This document shows positions 14,001 to 29,000 of a stretch of 64,000 nucleotides of DNA, one piece after another. The number at the start of each line of letters is the position of its first letter. The first letter of the stretch is position 1. The position numbers were made by a program, and so were the translations under genes. Below the pieces are notes generated by a model. It made no database searches, was not told where the DNA came from, and saw nothing but the letters and a program-made list of their open reading frames with translations. Source of the DNA: Erythrocercus mccallii (Eukaryota; Chordata; Aves; Passeriformes; Dicruridae); the NCBI GenBank assembly GCA_013397435.1, contig VZRG01000750.1, positions 248,001-312,000 of the forward strand. The letters run 5' to 3'.

Positions 14001-17000
14001 CCTAATTCTTTAGAAAGTAGTTTTAATGAAAGCATTAATTAAATGTAACTACAGCACTGCAATCTTATTTCTTGATTGAAATACCATAATTTACCAGCTG
14101 GAAAAAATTATGTTATCTGATTATTATGAAGATTTCTTATCCCTTAAAGATTTCTGAATAACAACATTACTTGTGAACCACTGTATAACTTTACAATCAA
14201 ACTAAACACTCTAAAAAGTACTGTGAATGCACAAACTATTTCCCATAGTTTCATAATCTGCCGTGGACCAGGTCTGGGAATTTTCATATAGAAGACAGCA
14301 GAAGTTGATGGAATTTTTTTTGGCTGACTAACACATTATCCTTAATGTATTTGTAACCCACATAATATAATGACTTAGTTCTAAAACAAAAACGTAATTA
14401 CATTTTTTATTTTGTTTTCTCTGTGAGATGGGCTTCCTTTGGAATTCTCCTCCAAGCACTTAGTAAATGCAACAAGCCTGGCATTGGCTTCTTCAAATGA
14501 AATTTTCACAAAGAAGTCAGAAATATTATTTCTAATACCAATGTCCATAATAATTTTTTCAAATATTGAGTTTGCATGAGGATCAAGACCAGTTTCAAAA
14601 ATCAAAATTATGTACTGTTCTTCTTGACCTGCAAAAAAAGCAGAGAAAATGATTCATTTAAGAATAAAATAAAATTAAGCATGTTGCAACTATAAACAGA
14701 TTTCATGGAATTTTATGCCAACACAAGTACACACTGCTGATAATGTATGTAAGCAGTATTACACGTGAGCAGACAGAAGGACTAACTGCCTAATCTTTCT
14801 TATCTGCATTTACAAAGAGTGCATTCAACTTCTACCTTAAGAAACGTTAAATATGACATCTGATAAATTCTTACATTACACTAATGCAAGCCAAAATATA
14901 TTCTGAAATAACATCTTTGTTTACTGAGAGTAAGACTCTGTAACCAATACTTTCTCTTTTTCTTACTGCAGATCCTAGCCTATTGTTTCACTACAATTTC
15001 AAAAATTACACATTCAGCATAATTTCCTTTCTGATCCTAGAAGCCTATGCTATAAAACATCACTGTTTTTGAAGAAGTTGGAGAGAATTGCTCAGATGAA
15101 TCAGCTGTTATATAAATATCATCCACTTATATCTGAAAAATCAAAAAAGCTGTAAATTGCACTGAAAGGAATTATTTTACACAGTCAGAAGAAGGAATAG
15201 AATTCAGGCTGCAAATCCCAGTCTCACATTGCTGCCCAACACAGAGCTGGCAGGACTTGTTTTTCTGTAAGAGGAGCTTCATCCACAAGCATAACCATTT
15301 TCCCTTTGGTCATTCTTAACCCAGCATGCTAACTCTTGTGAAAAATAATTCAGCAGCGTAATTCCCAATTCAATGCACACAGAATTTCGATGTCTAAGTG
15401 GCTTTTGGCTGTTCCTGTTTTGGGAGCTAGGCATCCTGTTCCTGTTTTGGAAGCTAGGCATCTACACACAGTTGCTTACACAGCTCTGGATACAGAGCTT
15501 AAATTAATTTCATTGCTTACAAAGTGGAGAGTAACTGTGTTATCACATCGTGCTCCTGCGTATCAAATGTAATAAAGCATTTGGATGTAAAACTCTCTGA
15601 GGAGAAGAGCTGGGCAGGGACATTGCTGAGAGCCAAGGGAGGGACTTCTCACACAGACAACTTGGGAAACGTTTTCCTTTTTTGTGAGCACCTGTGTCCA
15701 CCAGAGGTCTAATTCCTGCTCCCAGAATTGTGTCCAGGTCCCCTGCACGCTCTCCAATTACTTCTATAATTGTAAGACTCCTTACAGCTCATACTTCTTA
15801 CAGGACATGGATGAGACTATTATGGGAGTACTCAATTCTGAGATTGTTGAAAGCATTATTCCTCTGTTTGAATGCATTCATACATGTACGAAACTGTGTG
15901 TAAGTATAAATAACCACAAAATTTAACCTGAAGAAAAGCCTATTGAAGAGAAGGAGGACTCAATGTTACATTTAACAGGTGTGCATATTAAGATGCTAGG
16001 ACCTTAAAAATTATGTTGAAATTAAATTTAATTTTAATATACATGAAGATAATCCATGTATTTTCCAAGCAGGTATTTGTCTATCTCACAAGATCATAAC
16101 AAGTATGCTGGGGCAACCTATTTCTCCTGGAGAAACCTGTTTCTCCTGAAGTTAAAGCCTGTCAGCAGAACAGCACAGAACACAGAAGTATGACAAAAGC
16201 TACTGTTGTAAATGTAAAGGCTCATATACAAAAGCTAACCAAACCAACTTGCTTTCATTCAGTACAAATATTAGTGAAAAAGGTTATACTCAATTGACTA
16301 AGTGTTGTGACTAGCATGTTTCTGGACAAAGAGAATGCCCAGCTGTTCTGAACTGTACTCTTTCTCAGCCTGGAATGGTGGTAATGTCTGAAAAAACCCT
16401 ACACCTACCCCAGCCAGTGATGACCCTTTTAATCTTAATGCACTAATTCATTACCCAAACCATGAAAATACAATTTGAAGTGAATAATAGAACAAAAATT
16501 GTTTTACTTACTGTCTCCTTTACATTCGTACCAGACATTATCTTTACTCATTTTCAGTTGATCTCTCAGACTGCTACAGGTTGAAGGTATTGTTTGTAGG
16601 AAAACTACTGGCAATTTTCGGACACTACACCATTCACATTTAGTAAGCTCTGAAGTTTTCAGGTTAATCTCTCTGATATCACTTTCTGATTCTATGAGAA
16701 AATAATGACATATTAAAATACAGTAAAAATCTGTAAGTTTCCTCTACAATTTCCCCCTTGATTTTAACAAGAAATCAGTATATGCTCACTACATTTCCTG
16801 CAAGTTTTAAAACTATGAAATCAACACACATGCAAGAAGTGATGGCTTTTTATATTTTAAAAGACAGGCTAAATTCCAATGTCACCTGTCAAGAAAGGAA
16901 TCAGAAACAAACTGTATTCTGCCCACCAACTCTAAATTACTTTTTATTCCACAGAAAAAATCCCCACAATTTCCAGTGATTTCAATTTGCAACTATTGCT

Positions 17001-20000
17001 ATGACACATTTTACAGTAATTTTCTAAAATTCTCTTTGGACATTTATCTTTGACCAAATTCCCATATGAAAAATAACTTTAAAAAGAAGAGCATAAACAC
17101 ATGCAGAGAAATAATCTGATTGCCTGAGGAAACAAAGGACTTAGTCCTAGTTTGTTCCCCAAAGGAAATGTCAGTAACATGGTAGATTTCTAACACTGCA
17201 TTTGATGCTGCCAATGCCAATGTTGAGTATTTTACAGGTTTTATTGAATTATAAAATTTGATATAGAAGTGGATATACATGCAAAACTAAAAAGTAAAGT
17301 ACTAAGTGCTGCAACATACACAGCATTTAATCAGTCACCATTTTTATGCTATCGATGAATCAGGTGCCAGGGAAATAATTTCACCATACAGCTGTTTTAA
17401 CCAAAACTTGATGCCATCTTCTACAAATTATATTAAGCTTTTCAGTGTTCTGTTTTTTAAAACACCTTTAAAGAATGAAAACCCATAGTTTCTATGGATC
17501 TGTATTTCAGATGCAAAATAAATACTTGACTGAGCAAAGGCTACCCTTATCTTTACAGGTCGTGAGACAACTTTCTTCATGTAATAATGACAGAATACAA
17601 TAGTTCTCTTTTACAAATAGTGACAGCAAAATTCAACAGGACTAGATCTTAAGACTGCAACTTAAGAGTAACAAAAGGTAACAAAGCTCTTCAGGCCCAG
17701 AACAAAACCCTACAAAAGAAAAGAAAGGAAACAGAGCAGGAGTTGGAAGTCACCATTTCCAAATTACATCACTGTTTCTTTCAGTGACATGAAACATACA
17801 ACTTTCAGGCTAGAGAAAAAACTATCAAGAGAGATCTAGACATGAAAGGTCTAGGACAGCAGTGTGGTTTTCACTGTCTCCTTAACACAACAGAAATAAA
17901 AGAACTAATAAAGTGTTAAAAAGCTAACATTTTACAGGAGGGTTACTCTTGCTTTTTATTTTTGTTAATCACTTTCATGAAAACCTTTGCCAATCATCAC
18001 CACTTTTTCTATAGATCTTCAAATGAATGGTAAGATCAAGCAGAATCAGGTCAGATAAAGCAGAACTAATAACCCAGTTGTATACATGTCACAAATTGTG
18101 AATTTTCTAACAGTAGAAGGCAGATACAATGCAAAAATATTTTGGTTTTTATTCACCAGGCAGTTTAGGTCAAATTTGTATTCTCCATTTTCTTTTTTTC
18201 TCTTATCTGACTACTGACACCCATTATAATTTATTACATAAATGACAAAATGAGAATGAACACTTAATTATGATTTAGTTGTTAATGCCTTTGACACAGT
18301 TACTTCATTCAAAAGAAATATATTGAGTACTAACATAAAATGCAAAATGTACTTACCTTCTTGACTCTCTAGGCGTATTTTGATATAATCCAGGCAAAAC
18401 TGAAAGACAACACAATTGCAAGATTTCACATCTTCTGCAAATTTTAGTTGACCTAAAGTCTTTAAACTGCTAGCAAACACATTTCAATGGACTTAATATT
18501 TATGCAATTTATGCATTAAACATTTAAAAATTAATACTTAAAATGCAATTCATCCTGACTGTTTAAATTTTAGTTTTCTCTGAAGTACTCAGCTTTCAAA
18601 AGTATTTATAATACTCTGAAAAATACACAAATTCTATTTCTTGAGAAGAAAATGTCATCTATCAGTATTTGGACAAATCAAACAATAGTGCCATCTGTAG
18701 AGAGGTGGAAAGAACAAATAACACCTCTCTGGTATTTCTGTGGTTATTCCAGCAAGAAGCATGCATTCTATGATGCTGATTGCATACAAGTAACATTCAA
18801 GGTCTCCTTGAAAACTCCATGTAACTTACAAGGCTAACAAAAAAAAAAAAACCAATCCAAAAACCAACCAAACAAAAATTCTGTAGAAGTAAAACTATTC
18901 ACCTCTAGGACAATGCTTCTTCGTCACACCTATTAATATCAACTTTCTTGTAGTTGTTGTTTTCAATTTTTTTAACAAATGCATGCTAGCCAGTAACCTC
19001 CCCCCCGCATGTAAATAAGCTTTTTCAGAGTGCTGCAGCACAATATTTCTATTAAGAACCAGAGCTAGACTGCATGTGTTAGAATGTAGCAATAATTTGA
19101 AGTTCTATGGAAATCACAGCCTCTGAAATTAGAGGCCAACTTATTGTTCTGCAGACAAAGGCAAAACATTATGCTGTTCAAATACGAAAATACAATATCC
19201 ATCAAAGCCTGAAAAGAGGGCTATGAAAGAGCAAGGTTACTTACAATCACAGGTTCCACCACCATTCTGCGCAGCATTCCTATTCTTATGCTTCGGCAGT
19301 TCAGAATGACGCTTTCACAGGAATTTTGGTAATTTAGAGGTACAGCCTCAGTTACCATCTCTTGAGAAATAACTTTGCGACGTTTTATTGGAGTGTTAGA
19401 CACAATGTTCCCAAACTGAAAAGTAATTTTCAAGGTTTCAGAATGTCTCACTAAGGTTTATTGCTGAACTAAGCTTGTTAAAACTAATGACTAAATTTTC
19501 AGCTACTTTTCTGTTGGTCAACAGGATTACTTACTAGAGCATCTGCCCCAAACATATACAGAAGGTAGATAATTCCTAAAAGACTTTTTGTATCACCTGA
19601 GGATGCTAATACTGCTACATTCAAGAATACAATAAAAGGCAGGCTGACACTTGTAGACATTTATTGACATTTCCAAATCAAAAAGGTTTCAAAATTGGAA
19701 AAACCAATTTATTTTTATCTTTTGGAAAAATATGCAGTCTAGCAAAACAAAGTTATTTTTAATACATTTTACTTAGATTAAAAATTACTAATGCTGTAAA
19801 ACCACCACAATGTTGGTGGTTTATTTTTTTTCTTTCAGTTTTTGCTAAACCAAGCTTTTGGTGACTACTTCTTGAAGTACATTGTGTCCATCACCACATT
19901 AGCAGAAACATAAATAAATAAGCCAAATCAATCTTCCTTAAGGCATCTCTACAGCACTACTAAGATGTTTTTAGGAGAGATTCCAAGGTCAGAAGACTAA

Positions 20001-23000
20001 ACATTGAAAGAAGATCATGTGGTATTTGGCCCCAGTTCAAGAAAAGTCTCTAGATGCTGACTGAAGCTGTATAATCTCAATGAAGTATCCTGTTAACCAA
20101 GAGAACAATCTTACAAAAAAAACCTATTAAAATGAAATAGTGTCTGCTGATAGCCAGCAGATAAATATATTTATTTGTTGTATTGCTTATATTGCTCTAG
20201 TTTGTTGAAGGATTTTCTGTACACTAGTCTTTTCTTTAGTATTTATATTGTTTCATAAAGCTGCCCATGAATAAATATTCTTTTTTATTACAAAATGCAA
20301 TTAAACTCACACAGAAAAACATTCTAAGGGATTCAGTGTTTCTAGAAAGACTAAATCTCAAAAATTATTTCCAAGTCCCACATCACTAGCCTATCTTGGC
20401 AATAATTCAAAATATACTTTTGGATGCTTCCTTCATTTTATACACTGGATAAGGCAGGGATTCTAAATCCCTGTAATTAAAATATTTTCCTAGGCCTCTT
20501 GTTGTTAAGAGCTTTTCCTTTTTGTCTGCTGGACTGGCTAAATATTATTAAAAGCTCGAAACAAATCACAGACAAACAATAAAACAGCAAAGTCTGAAGA
20601 GATGCTATGTTCAAGAAGCTTCTTCAGTAAAGAATTAATGAATATTCTGAAAGACAGACAGCTGAATAATGCTTTTTCTATTATACTTAAGAAAGCTGCT
20701 GTGATCTCCAAATCTTAGGTAGGTTCATTAAATCAATGCAAAATTTGTGCTATATTTCACAAAGAATTTATTTTCCCCATTTTTAAAAGCTCAGAATCTA
20801 AAATAATCTAACATATAGTATTATAGTTTGTTTGTAAAGACTAGTGAACAGGAACAGGAACATAAGGATATACAAAAAAACCCCCAAAACATTTGGGAGA
20901 GTTTCAGAAGTCAGACACCAGTGCCTTCACAATGCAATACTGTCAATTAATTCAGCAGCTACTGCCAGAATAACTTAATTCTAAAACCATTTATAATCCA
21001 AGCTTTGAGGCTCACAGCTTTACTGTAGGCTGGAGGTTCACAGCTTCATACTGATAGTGGTGACTAATTATATAACATATTATAAACATCCACAATTTCA
21101 TCAACTACAGCACTAGAATGTTGGCTTCTGAATCTCAACATAGCAAGAAGGCTTTGGCATCAGTACTTTAGTGTTTTAACTCATAAAGAACTGGAAATCT
21201 GATTGGATTCTCTTGTTGAATCAAACTCACAATAGTGAAACTGGACAAGTGACTCAAGAATTGTTTTATTCAGCACTATTTTTTCATTACCAATTGCCAC
21301 ATGGAATTTATTCCAGTTAATAGCTCGCTATTGAGATGGCTTGTAACAGTATGAAAACTGTCCCCTTTGGCCACACTTAAGGTGTGCTAATGGAGTATTT
21401 TTTGCTTATTCAATTCTTACAGCAGTACTCAACTAAAAAACACAAGCCCCACCATAAAAGTTCTGAAGTGAGTGTTTTAACTGGGACAGTTGTCAAAGCA
21501 TTTAATTTTAAAGGGCCATTACTGATCTCAGCATCTCTTCATGTTTAACTTCATAAAGTTTCAATAGGCAACAGTTAGTACTGACATTTTGCTACAAACT
21601 CAGACCCTGAGCTTCATAGAGAATCCTTGTCCAGTCTCAAAGAGTAAACATTCAACATAGAAGCATTTACATTAACAGCATAATTCAAATCATTATGAAT
21701 TCTTGTAAAAATGTAACAAACACATTTTCTTATGTTTCCAGTATTAAGTATGCAGAAAGACTACTTGATGAGCTGCTGAATAAGAAAAAACAATCAAATA
21801 CAGTCAACTTTTGACAATGCAAAACAAGCCTTTACATATTCCATGTATTATTTTATTCTGTTTTCTTTAAACAAAGCATTAAATAGTACCTGATCTTTCA
21901 TTCTTGCTTTTCTTGGTAGTGTGACTGCAATTTCTGTATCTGTTGTTATACTACCTATTCTCTGTTCTATTCCACAACTGTTCTCCTTTAATGCTGCTTC
22001 CACCTTTCCTGTAGAAGGAGCTGGGGAGGAGCGGGCTGAATCTGCAGGACGAGGTGAAATGCTTTCCATGCTCCTAGTGCTGCCACTATTCTCGTCCTCA
22101 TCATCATCACTAGACAAAACAACTAAACAGAAAATATTACATTCTCAACCACTACATTCTTCTGTAACAGAAACTTATTTTTTCATTCTTGGCTTTTCTT
22201 GCTAGTGTGATGGCAATTTCTGTACTGCTGTTATACTACCTATTCTCTGCTCAATTCCACAACTGTTTTCCTTTAATGTTGCTTCCACCCTTCCTGTAGG
22301 AGATAGGGAGGAATGGGCTGAATCTGCAGGACGAGGTGAAATGTTTTCCATGCTCCTAGTGCTGCCACTATTCTCATCCTCCTCCTCATCACTAGACAAA
22401 ACAACTAAACAGAAAATATTACATTCTCAAACACTACATTCTTCTGTAACAGAAATTTCTTTTCAAGTAATACCTTAAAAGTAACTAAAGTAATTGTCCT
22501 GCAGTGCCAAAAAAAGTCCACATGTATAATTTTATTATGCTTTTACTAATGTTCATTTGGAACCAGGTTAAGCACTCTCTGCCTTGTTTTTGATTTCTTG
22601 TAACTAACTATACAAAAAATGGGTATCATTAATCCACCTCTACACAGAAGTGAACTTTTCTTGGTTCTGTCAAGAACTGACAGTAAGTAATACAACCTAA
22701 AAACCGACAAGAGAAATTATGACTGAAATCATTCATACCAGTAGGACAACATGGTCTAATAAACTAAGCATAGAACAAGAAATATAATTTCCTTTATTCC
22801 ATCCTTCCTGCTTATTATGTTTACACAGAGAGAGTACAGAAATTAACATTTCACATATTATGAAATTTAAATAGATGAATAGCTCAGAAGAAAAGAGGAC
22901 GGAAAACACAAAATAAAAATCAAATACTGTCTTTCCTCTTGGGAGAATTAACGATGGATTCTGCTAAGTATACTGTTTTTTCCAATGCCCCAAATGTAAA

Positions 23001-26000
23001 TATTTAAAAAAAAAAACAAACAAAAGAAAAAGAAGTCACAAAATCATTTTTTGTTTTCCCCAATGTTCATCTTTCTTGAAGAGTACCTTTGCATATGAAA
23101 AGGAAATTATTAAAAGTTCTGTCCCTCTTCCCCAAGAACACACACACAAAGAATTCCATGCAACATTAGTTATTTAAACCTGCACAAACAATTCCTTCAT
23201 TATACAATATTCTTGGTTTCCAGCTAACGGCCATATTCATAAAAAGGTACTTACTTGGATCATTTAGTTCAGATGGTCTTGTACTCCTCTGTCTTAAGCT
23301 TCCTGTAATTTTAGGATTTTTTGTCCCAGTTATAAGACTGACTTTTCCATTCTGTCGTAACATAGAATGTCCTACAACCTCATTACTCAGAAGAATATCC
23401 GCTGGACCTTTTCCAACAGCAGAACTATAAAACTTCTTTGTGCTGAACCCTGTACCTGAAGATTTTTGCCCTGCTGAATTCTGATGTATTGAAGAGCGTG
23501 ATAAAGGTCCCACAGATTCACTTAACGTCACAGTTTGTCTGGAGACTCTTTGTAAATCCTTTAGAGAAGCACTTTCACAATGTCGGCATTTGGTTTGATT
23601 TTCATTTGCCCTTCCACAATTTGGGCATTCAGTAGAATAATCAATCTGTTCCAAAAGCTAAAGGAGAAACAAACACACAATCAGTAATCATAAGTAGAAA
23701 GACACAATTTCCAGATCTTGCACTTAATTTCTGTTCAGAATGAATCACATAATCACTTAGGTTGGAAAAGGCCTTTAGTATCATAAATTCCAACCATTAA
23801 CACAGAACTGTCAAGTCATCACTAAACCATATCCCCAGGTGCCACATCTACGTGTCTTTTAAATATGTCCAGAGATGGTGATTCAACCACATCCCTAGGA
23901 ATCCTCTTCCAATGCTTGAAAACCTTTTCGGTGAAAAAATTTTTCAGAATATCCAGTGGAGACTGACAACACTACATTAGCAATTACAGTAAACGGAGAA
24001 AGAAAACATTAAAACACAGTTCAATTTTTTTTATTTCATTTAAGAAAATTAAAAATGTTCTAAAAGGAACAAATGTCATTTGCAATTGGCAAATTTTGCA
24101 TCGGCAATTTTTTAAAGCCATTAATGTTGGCCAATTCAGATTTTCCTTCTTGTATTTTCTTCCATAAACAAAATCTTGCACACTGTCCAGATACACATAT
24201 CCATCAGCAATATGGTCCAGTTACACCATTTCTGTAAAAACAATTCCATGGGACAAAAATAAAGTAACCTAAGGATCCCTAAGGCAATGCTGGAGAGGAT
24301 TTGAAGAAACCTTGAAGGTCAAATTTATTTGTCCTTCAAATATAACTTCTAACAGCCCAGGAAGGTATGCAGGAAAATTCACTCCTCAAGGGAGATGAAG
24401 AAAGGGCGAAGGACATATATTGCACTAGAGTCATGTGTCACAGAGAAAAAAATAAGACTTGAGGAATATCAGCCCCCCAAACTTTCAAGAAGCAAGCAGA
24501 GGCCACAAAGGAAAATTTATCCTATCACTGCAAAGACAGATGTCTTTTGTTTTTCTCACATTTACTAGGTCCCACCTCATTTTGTATTACAAGTGCAGAA
24601 CTTAGATTTCTAAATCTGAGGGATTCAATACTAACATATAAAGTACAGAACGAGTACCAAAGTGAATACAGGACATCTCTAGAGATGAAAATTTAGTGCA
24701 TGTTATTGTCCGCTGGAGCACTGAACTCAAATGGCATAAACCACTCTACTGTGAACTACTGAAGGCAACAAATACCTAAATCCCATCAAAAACTTTCAGA
24801 ATCTACTTTCAAAACACAGCTTTCACAATTTACACCTCTCCCCAGTCCCAGCCATGAACACACCTCCAAAAGAGGACTTCCACAGGTGTGGGAAGTCATT
24901 TCAACCCCCAAATTTAAAGACGGAAATCATACAGCGAGAACCTATTTTTACAAAATTTCTGCAATTTAACTAAGCTACACATAACATAGAGAAACAGACA
25001 CAAAACCCCACAAGTGTATAAAATATTCACATCCTTAAAATCTGAGCAGTGGGATTAGACATTAGTGACATGAAAACGAGTGTTGTGCCTCAGTGCTGTT
25101 ACAGGATGTAGTTCTTAGAAAGATACTGCTTATCACATTGAAGAATTTCAATCAGGCATTAAAAATATTCAAGAGAAGGCACTAAGAGTACCTGGAGGAT
25201 CTTAAGTACAGAGTAATTGCACCCCTCTATTTCAATGACATGTCAAAAATTTTAAACCAGTTTCCTTATTAACATCATATTAATTAACTAAATAAGCAAT
25301 GGAAATGCCAAAGAGCAGTACCAGGTGTTTCAAACAAAAGCTAAGCATATAAAAAAATCATAGAACTGTAATTATTTTTTTTTTTAACCAAGGTCTCATT
25401 ACAGGAAGTTCTACTTTGATAGTCAAACAGTGTGACCTGTATGTGGGCATTATGAAACTTCCGCAGTAGCCTGGGAAGTTGGTAAAAAACAGAGAGCCTT
25501 ACAGCAATTTCCAAAGTATCTTACAGCTGACATTCAAACAAGTTCCTGACAAAAAACATCCTGGTTGGCTGCATCTAGACCAGAGAATGCCATTTGGATA
25601 CCTAAGGAGCTACTCTCCTTGGAAAAGTGAGCATCTTAATAAAAAGTACTTGAACCTTTGCAGTACTTTTATCTTTACTGTTTTGAATACAGAAAATTGT
25701 GACACTAAAAAAAAACAACAAATCTGTCAAAGAGCAAGGTATTATTCCTCTATTTCAGCAAATTACAATTATCAATCTCTGGTTTACCAATAAGCCATTC
25801 AATTAAATCACAGATTCTTTTTCATTTCAGTGCAGCTTCTGTCTGTTCAAATCAGGGAAGAAATATTTCACAGCTAGTAGCAATATTGATAATTAAATAT
25901 CTCTGTCACTGTAATTTTTTAAAATTATGTAAATCCTCCTCCCAACTCTAAGGATTTTTAAAACATCAACCTGTTTTACTCCTGAATGTCTGTTTTTAAA

Positions 26001-29000
26001 ATATGCAACAACTTTTAAAGTTCAACAAGAGTTTATCTATTTTTAAAACATAACCCACCTTTGACTGAGTTAGGGATTTTTTTGTAGCAGAAGATAGACT
26101 CAAGTCAGATTGATATGAATTGCAATGACCTTTCTGTCGCACCTTTCTCTTTATGTCAGATTCTGAATCAGACTCGTCTGTATTCTCCATTACACTGTCT
26201 AGAAGGGAAAAGATGCAAAGACATTAACAAGAAATGTCCACTCATATACTGCTATAATTATGATCATCTTACTTCTTCATATACACTAACTGTAACTTAA
26301 CATAAACGCACTTTCAAACATCAAAAAAATCCTACAGTTCCAAATGTCTCATGATTTGCTGTATGACTAACAAAAACATTCCCAAACTAACTTAAAAAAT
26401 GTATTTTTAGTAATACTATTGCAGGGTCACTCACAATTTTTCTTACATCTTTGCAAGAGGCTTTGGACTTGCTATGCTAACTTCACTGCAAATCAAGTGG
26501 AAGGTCTGCTGCCAAAAATAGGAAGGGGATGCTAGATTATGCTGATGAAAATCTTTACCACAGAATTACTGGTGAATTTTGAATAATTGGAAACGTTCTG
26601 TCTAAGTAGGATTTCACATAATCATCAAGGTTGGAAGAGACTTTCAAGATCATCTAGTCCAACTGTTAACCTGGCATCACCATAATCACCTCTCAATCAT
26701 ATCCCCAAGTGCCACATCCAGAAGCCTCTTGAACACTTCCAGAGATGGTGACCCTGTCACCACCATGGGCAACTTACTCCAATGCCTAAACACACTTTCA
26801 GTGACATATTTTTTCTACTTTCTAATGTGAACCTCCCCAGGCACAATGTAAGGCTTTTTTACCTTTTTACCTCATCCTTCTACCTATGACATGCAAAAAG
26901 AGACTGACCCTCACCTGGTTACATGTTTTCAGGTAGTTCTAGAGAGCAATAAGGTCTCCCCTGAGCCTCCTTTTCTCCAGGCTAAATGCTCCCAGCTCCC
27001 TTGGCTGGCTCGTTATAGAACTTGTGCTCCAGACCCTTCACCAGCTCCGCTGCCCTTCTCTGGACATCCTCATGTCCCTTCTGAACTAAGGGGCCCAACA
27101 CTGGGCACAGCACTCGAGGTGTGACCTCACCAGCACTGAGCACAGAGGAACAATCACTGCTCTGGTTCTGTTGGCCACACTATTGTTGATACAGGCCAGG
27201 ATGCCACTGGCATTCTTGGCCACCTGGGAACAATGCCAAGTGTCAACCAACAGATTTACTCCTTCAGATTTACTCCTTCAACACAAGACACAGTAGTAGT
27301 GAATTATACTGTCATACCCTGTTTTATACTGGGACATTCATTTAAGTACTGTAAGAGTATAGGAACACAGGAACCCATGAATTAAATCTCACTCTGCATT
27401 TTAAGGGGTGGAATGTGTTGCACAAGAGCACCTTAATTGGTTTCATGAAAAAGGCCTATTTATATTCCTTTAATTGCAGTCTTCATATTGGAACTTTTTA
27501 AAGACTTATTTTTTTAATAGATATGGGCACTTTTTCAATATACATACTGATGGTCTCACAAACATCCCACTATGAGAAGATATCTCAAAACTAAAGAATG
27601 GCTCATTTTCTAAAATGAATTAGTAATAGGTGGGACTACTTCCTAAGGTAACTTATTTTAGAGTAGTACTGCTGAAGATCTTAACATCAACCTAAAATGG
27701 TACAGCAGAACAACTTGCCAGTGCAGGTGACTTCGCAGCTGAACAACAGGTTTACAAACTGTACCTACACTAACAAAGCTTAACAAAACACAGGGTATTT
27801 TGCTCTTCAGTTTCACAATTTCCACACCTCAAACAAACTATTTTTTCAACTGCACTTCCATCAGCATTCCCTAACAACAATGTAAGAGCATGTTCCAGCT
27901 GAGGTACAGAGCTGATGCCGGTTCTTTTATTAACTTCCTCAATGTATGAATACACTTCATACCAAGCACTGGTTACTACATCGCATTTTTCTTGTACTAA
28001 CACTGCTACATAAGTTCCTCATCAGTAATTCACAAACAAGCTGGGGGTTTGGGCTCAGTCTAGTTAACTCCAGAGATCTGTTCCATCTCCAACTTCATGA
28101 TTCTAAATTTTCCCTATTTGTTGTTTTTAAAATACTGAAGCCTAATTTAAAATTATGACATGACTGAACTAGTTGCAGAAATCTGTCAAGGAGGGCAAAA
28201 TCATCCCTTCATGCACAAACTTGTACAAAACTAGGATAACCCAATCTAAGGCTGTAAGTAGATATGCTAAAGGTTATACAAAATTTGACAACACACCCAC
28301 CCAAATCAGGTATTAAAAAAATTATTCTGCTTAGAAGGAATGAGAACTCTAAAGATAACTTACCCACTCCTTGAGATCGTGGTAATCTAATGTGGTCTGC
28401 CTCCACTTTCTGAAGCTGAGGTGGGTATTCTTTTCTGGAAAATGAATTAGACGTATGGTTGTTCTTTTAACAGACACCATTATAATTTATTCACAATTAT
28501 ACATGAACAAAATAAACCTGACATGTATCTGAAAGCTACAAATAAGTCACTTCTCCTATTACATGCTATTTGTATACATAAAAAAGTATTACCAGAACAG
28601 AAACAGCCACAGTAATATCTTGAAAGTGTTTCTGATTTAAACCTCCTCTATAATAATCAATAGTTCTGGAGTCTGTCACTTTTAGACCCAAGCTTCCAAA
28701 TACTGAAGCCTGCATCTTCTCCTCCTCCTCATTCATGAATTACAAGACAGATACTTTTAAAAGCCAAGAATAGAAACAACTATTATTTTAATATTAAAGT
28801 AGATTCCACAAGTTCCACAAGTTAAGAAACAGGAAGAGAAGATGCAAAACAGAGGAAAGACATCTGATATCAAAAACTGTTGTGGCCAAAAACTAGAAAG
28901 AGCAAAACAGCAGACATGGCTGCTATATATTTGTTTTTAAAATATTGTAATATAGACAAATTACTGGACAAGTCTTTTGCTAGTATAACTTCCATAATAT

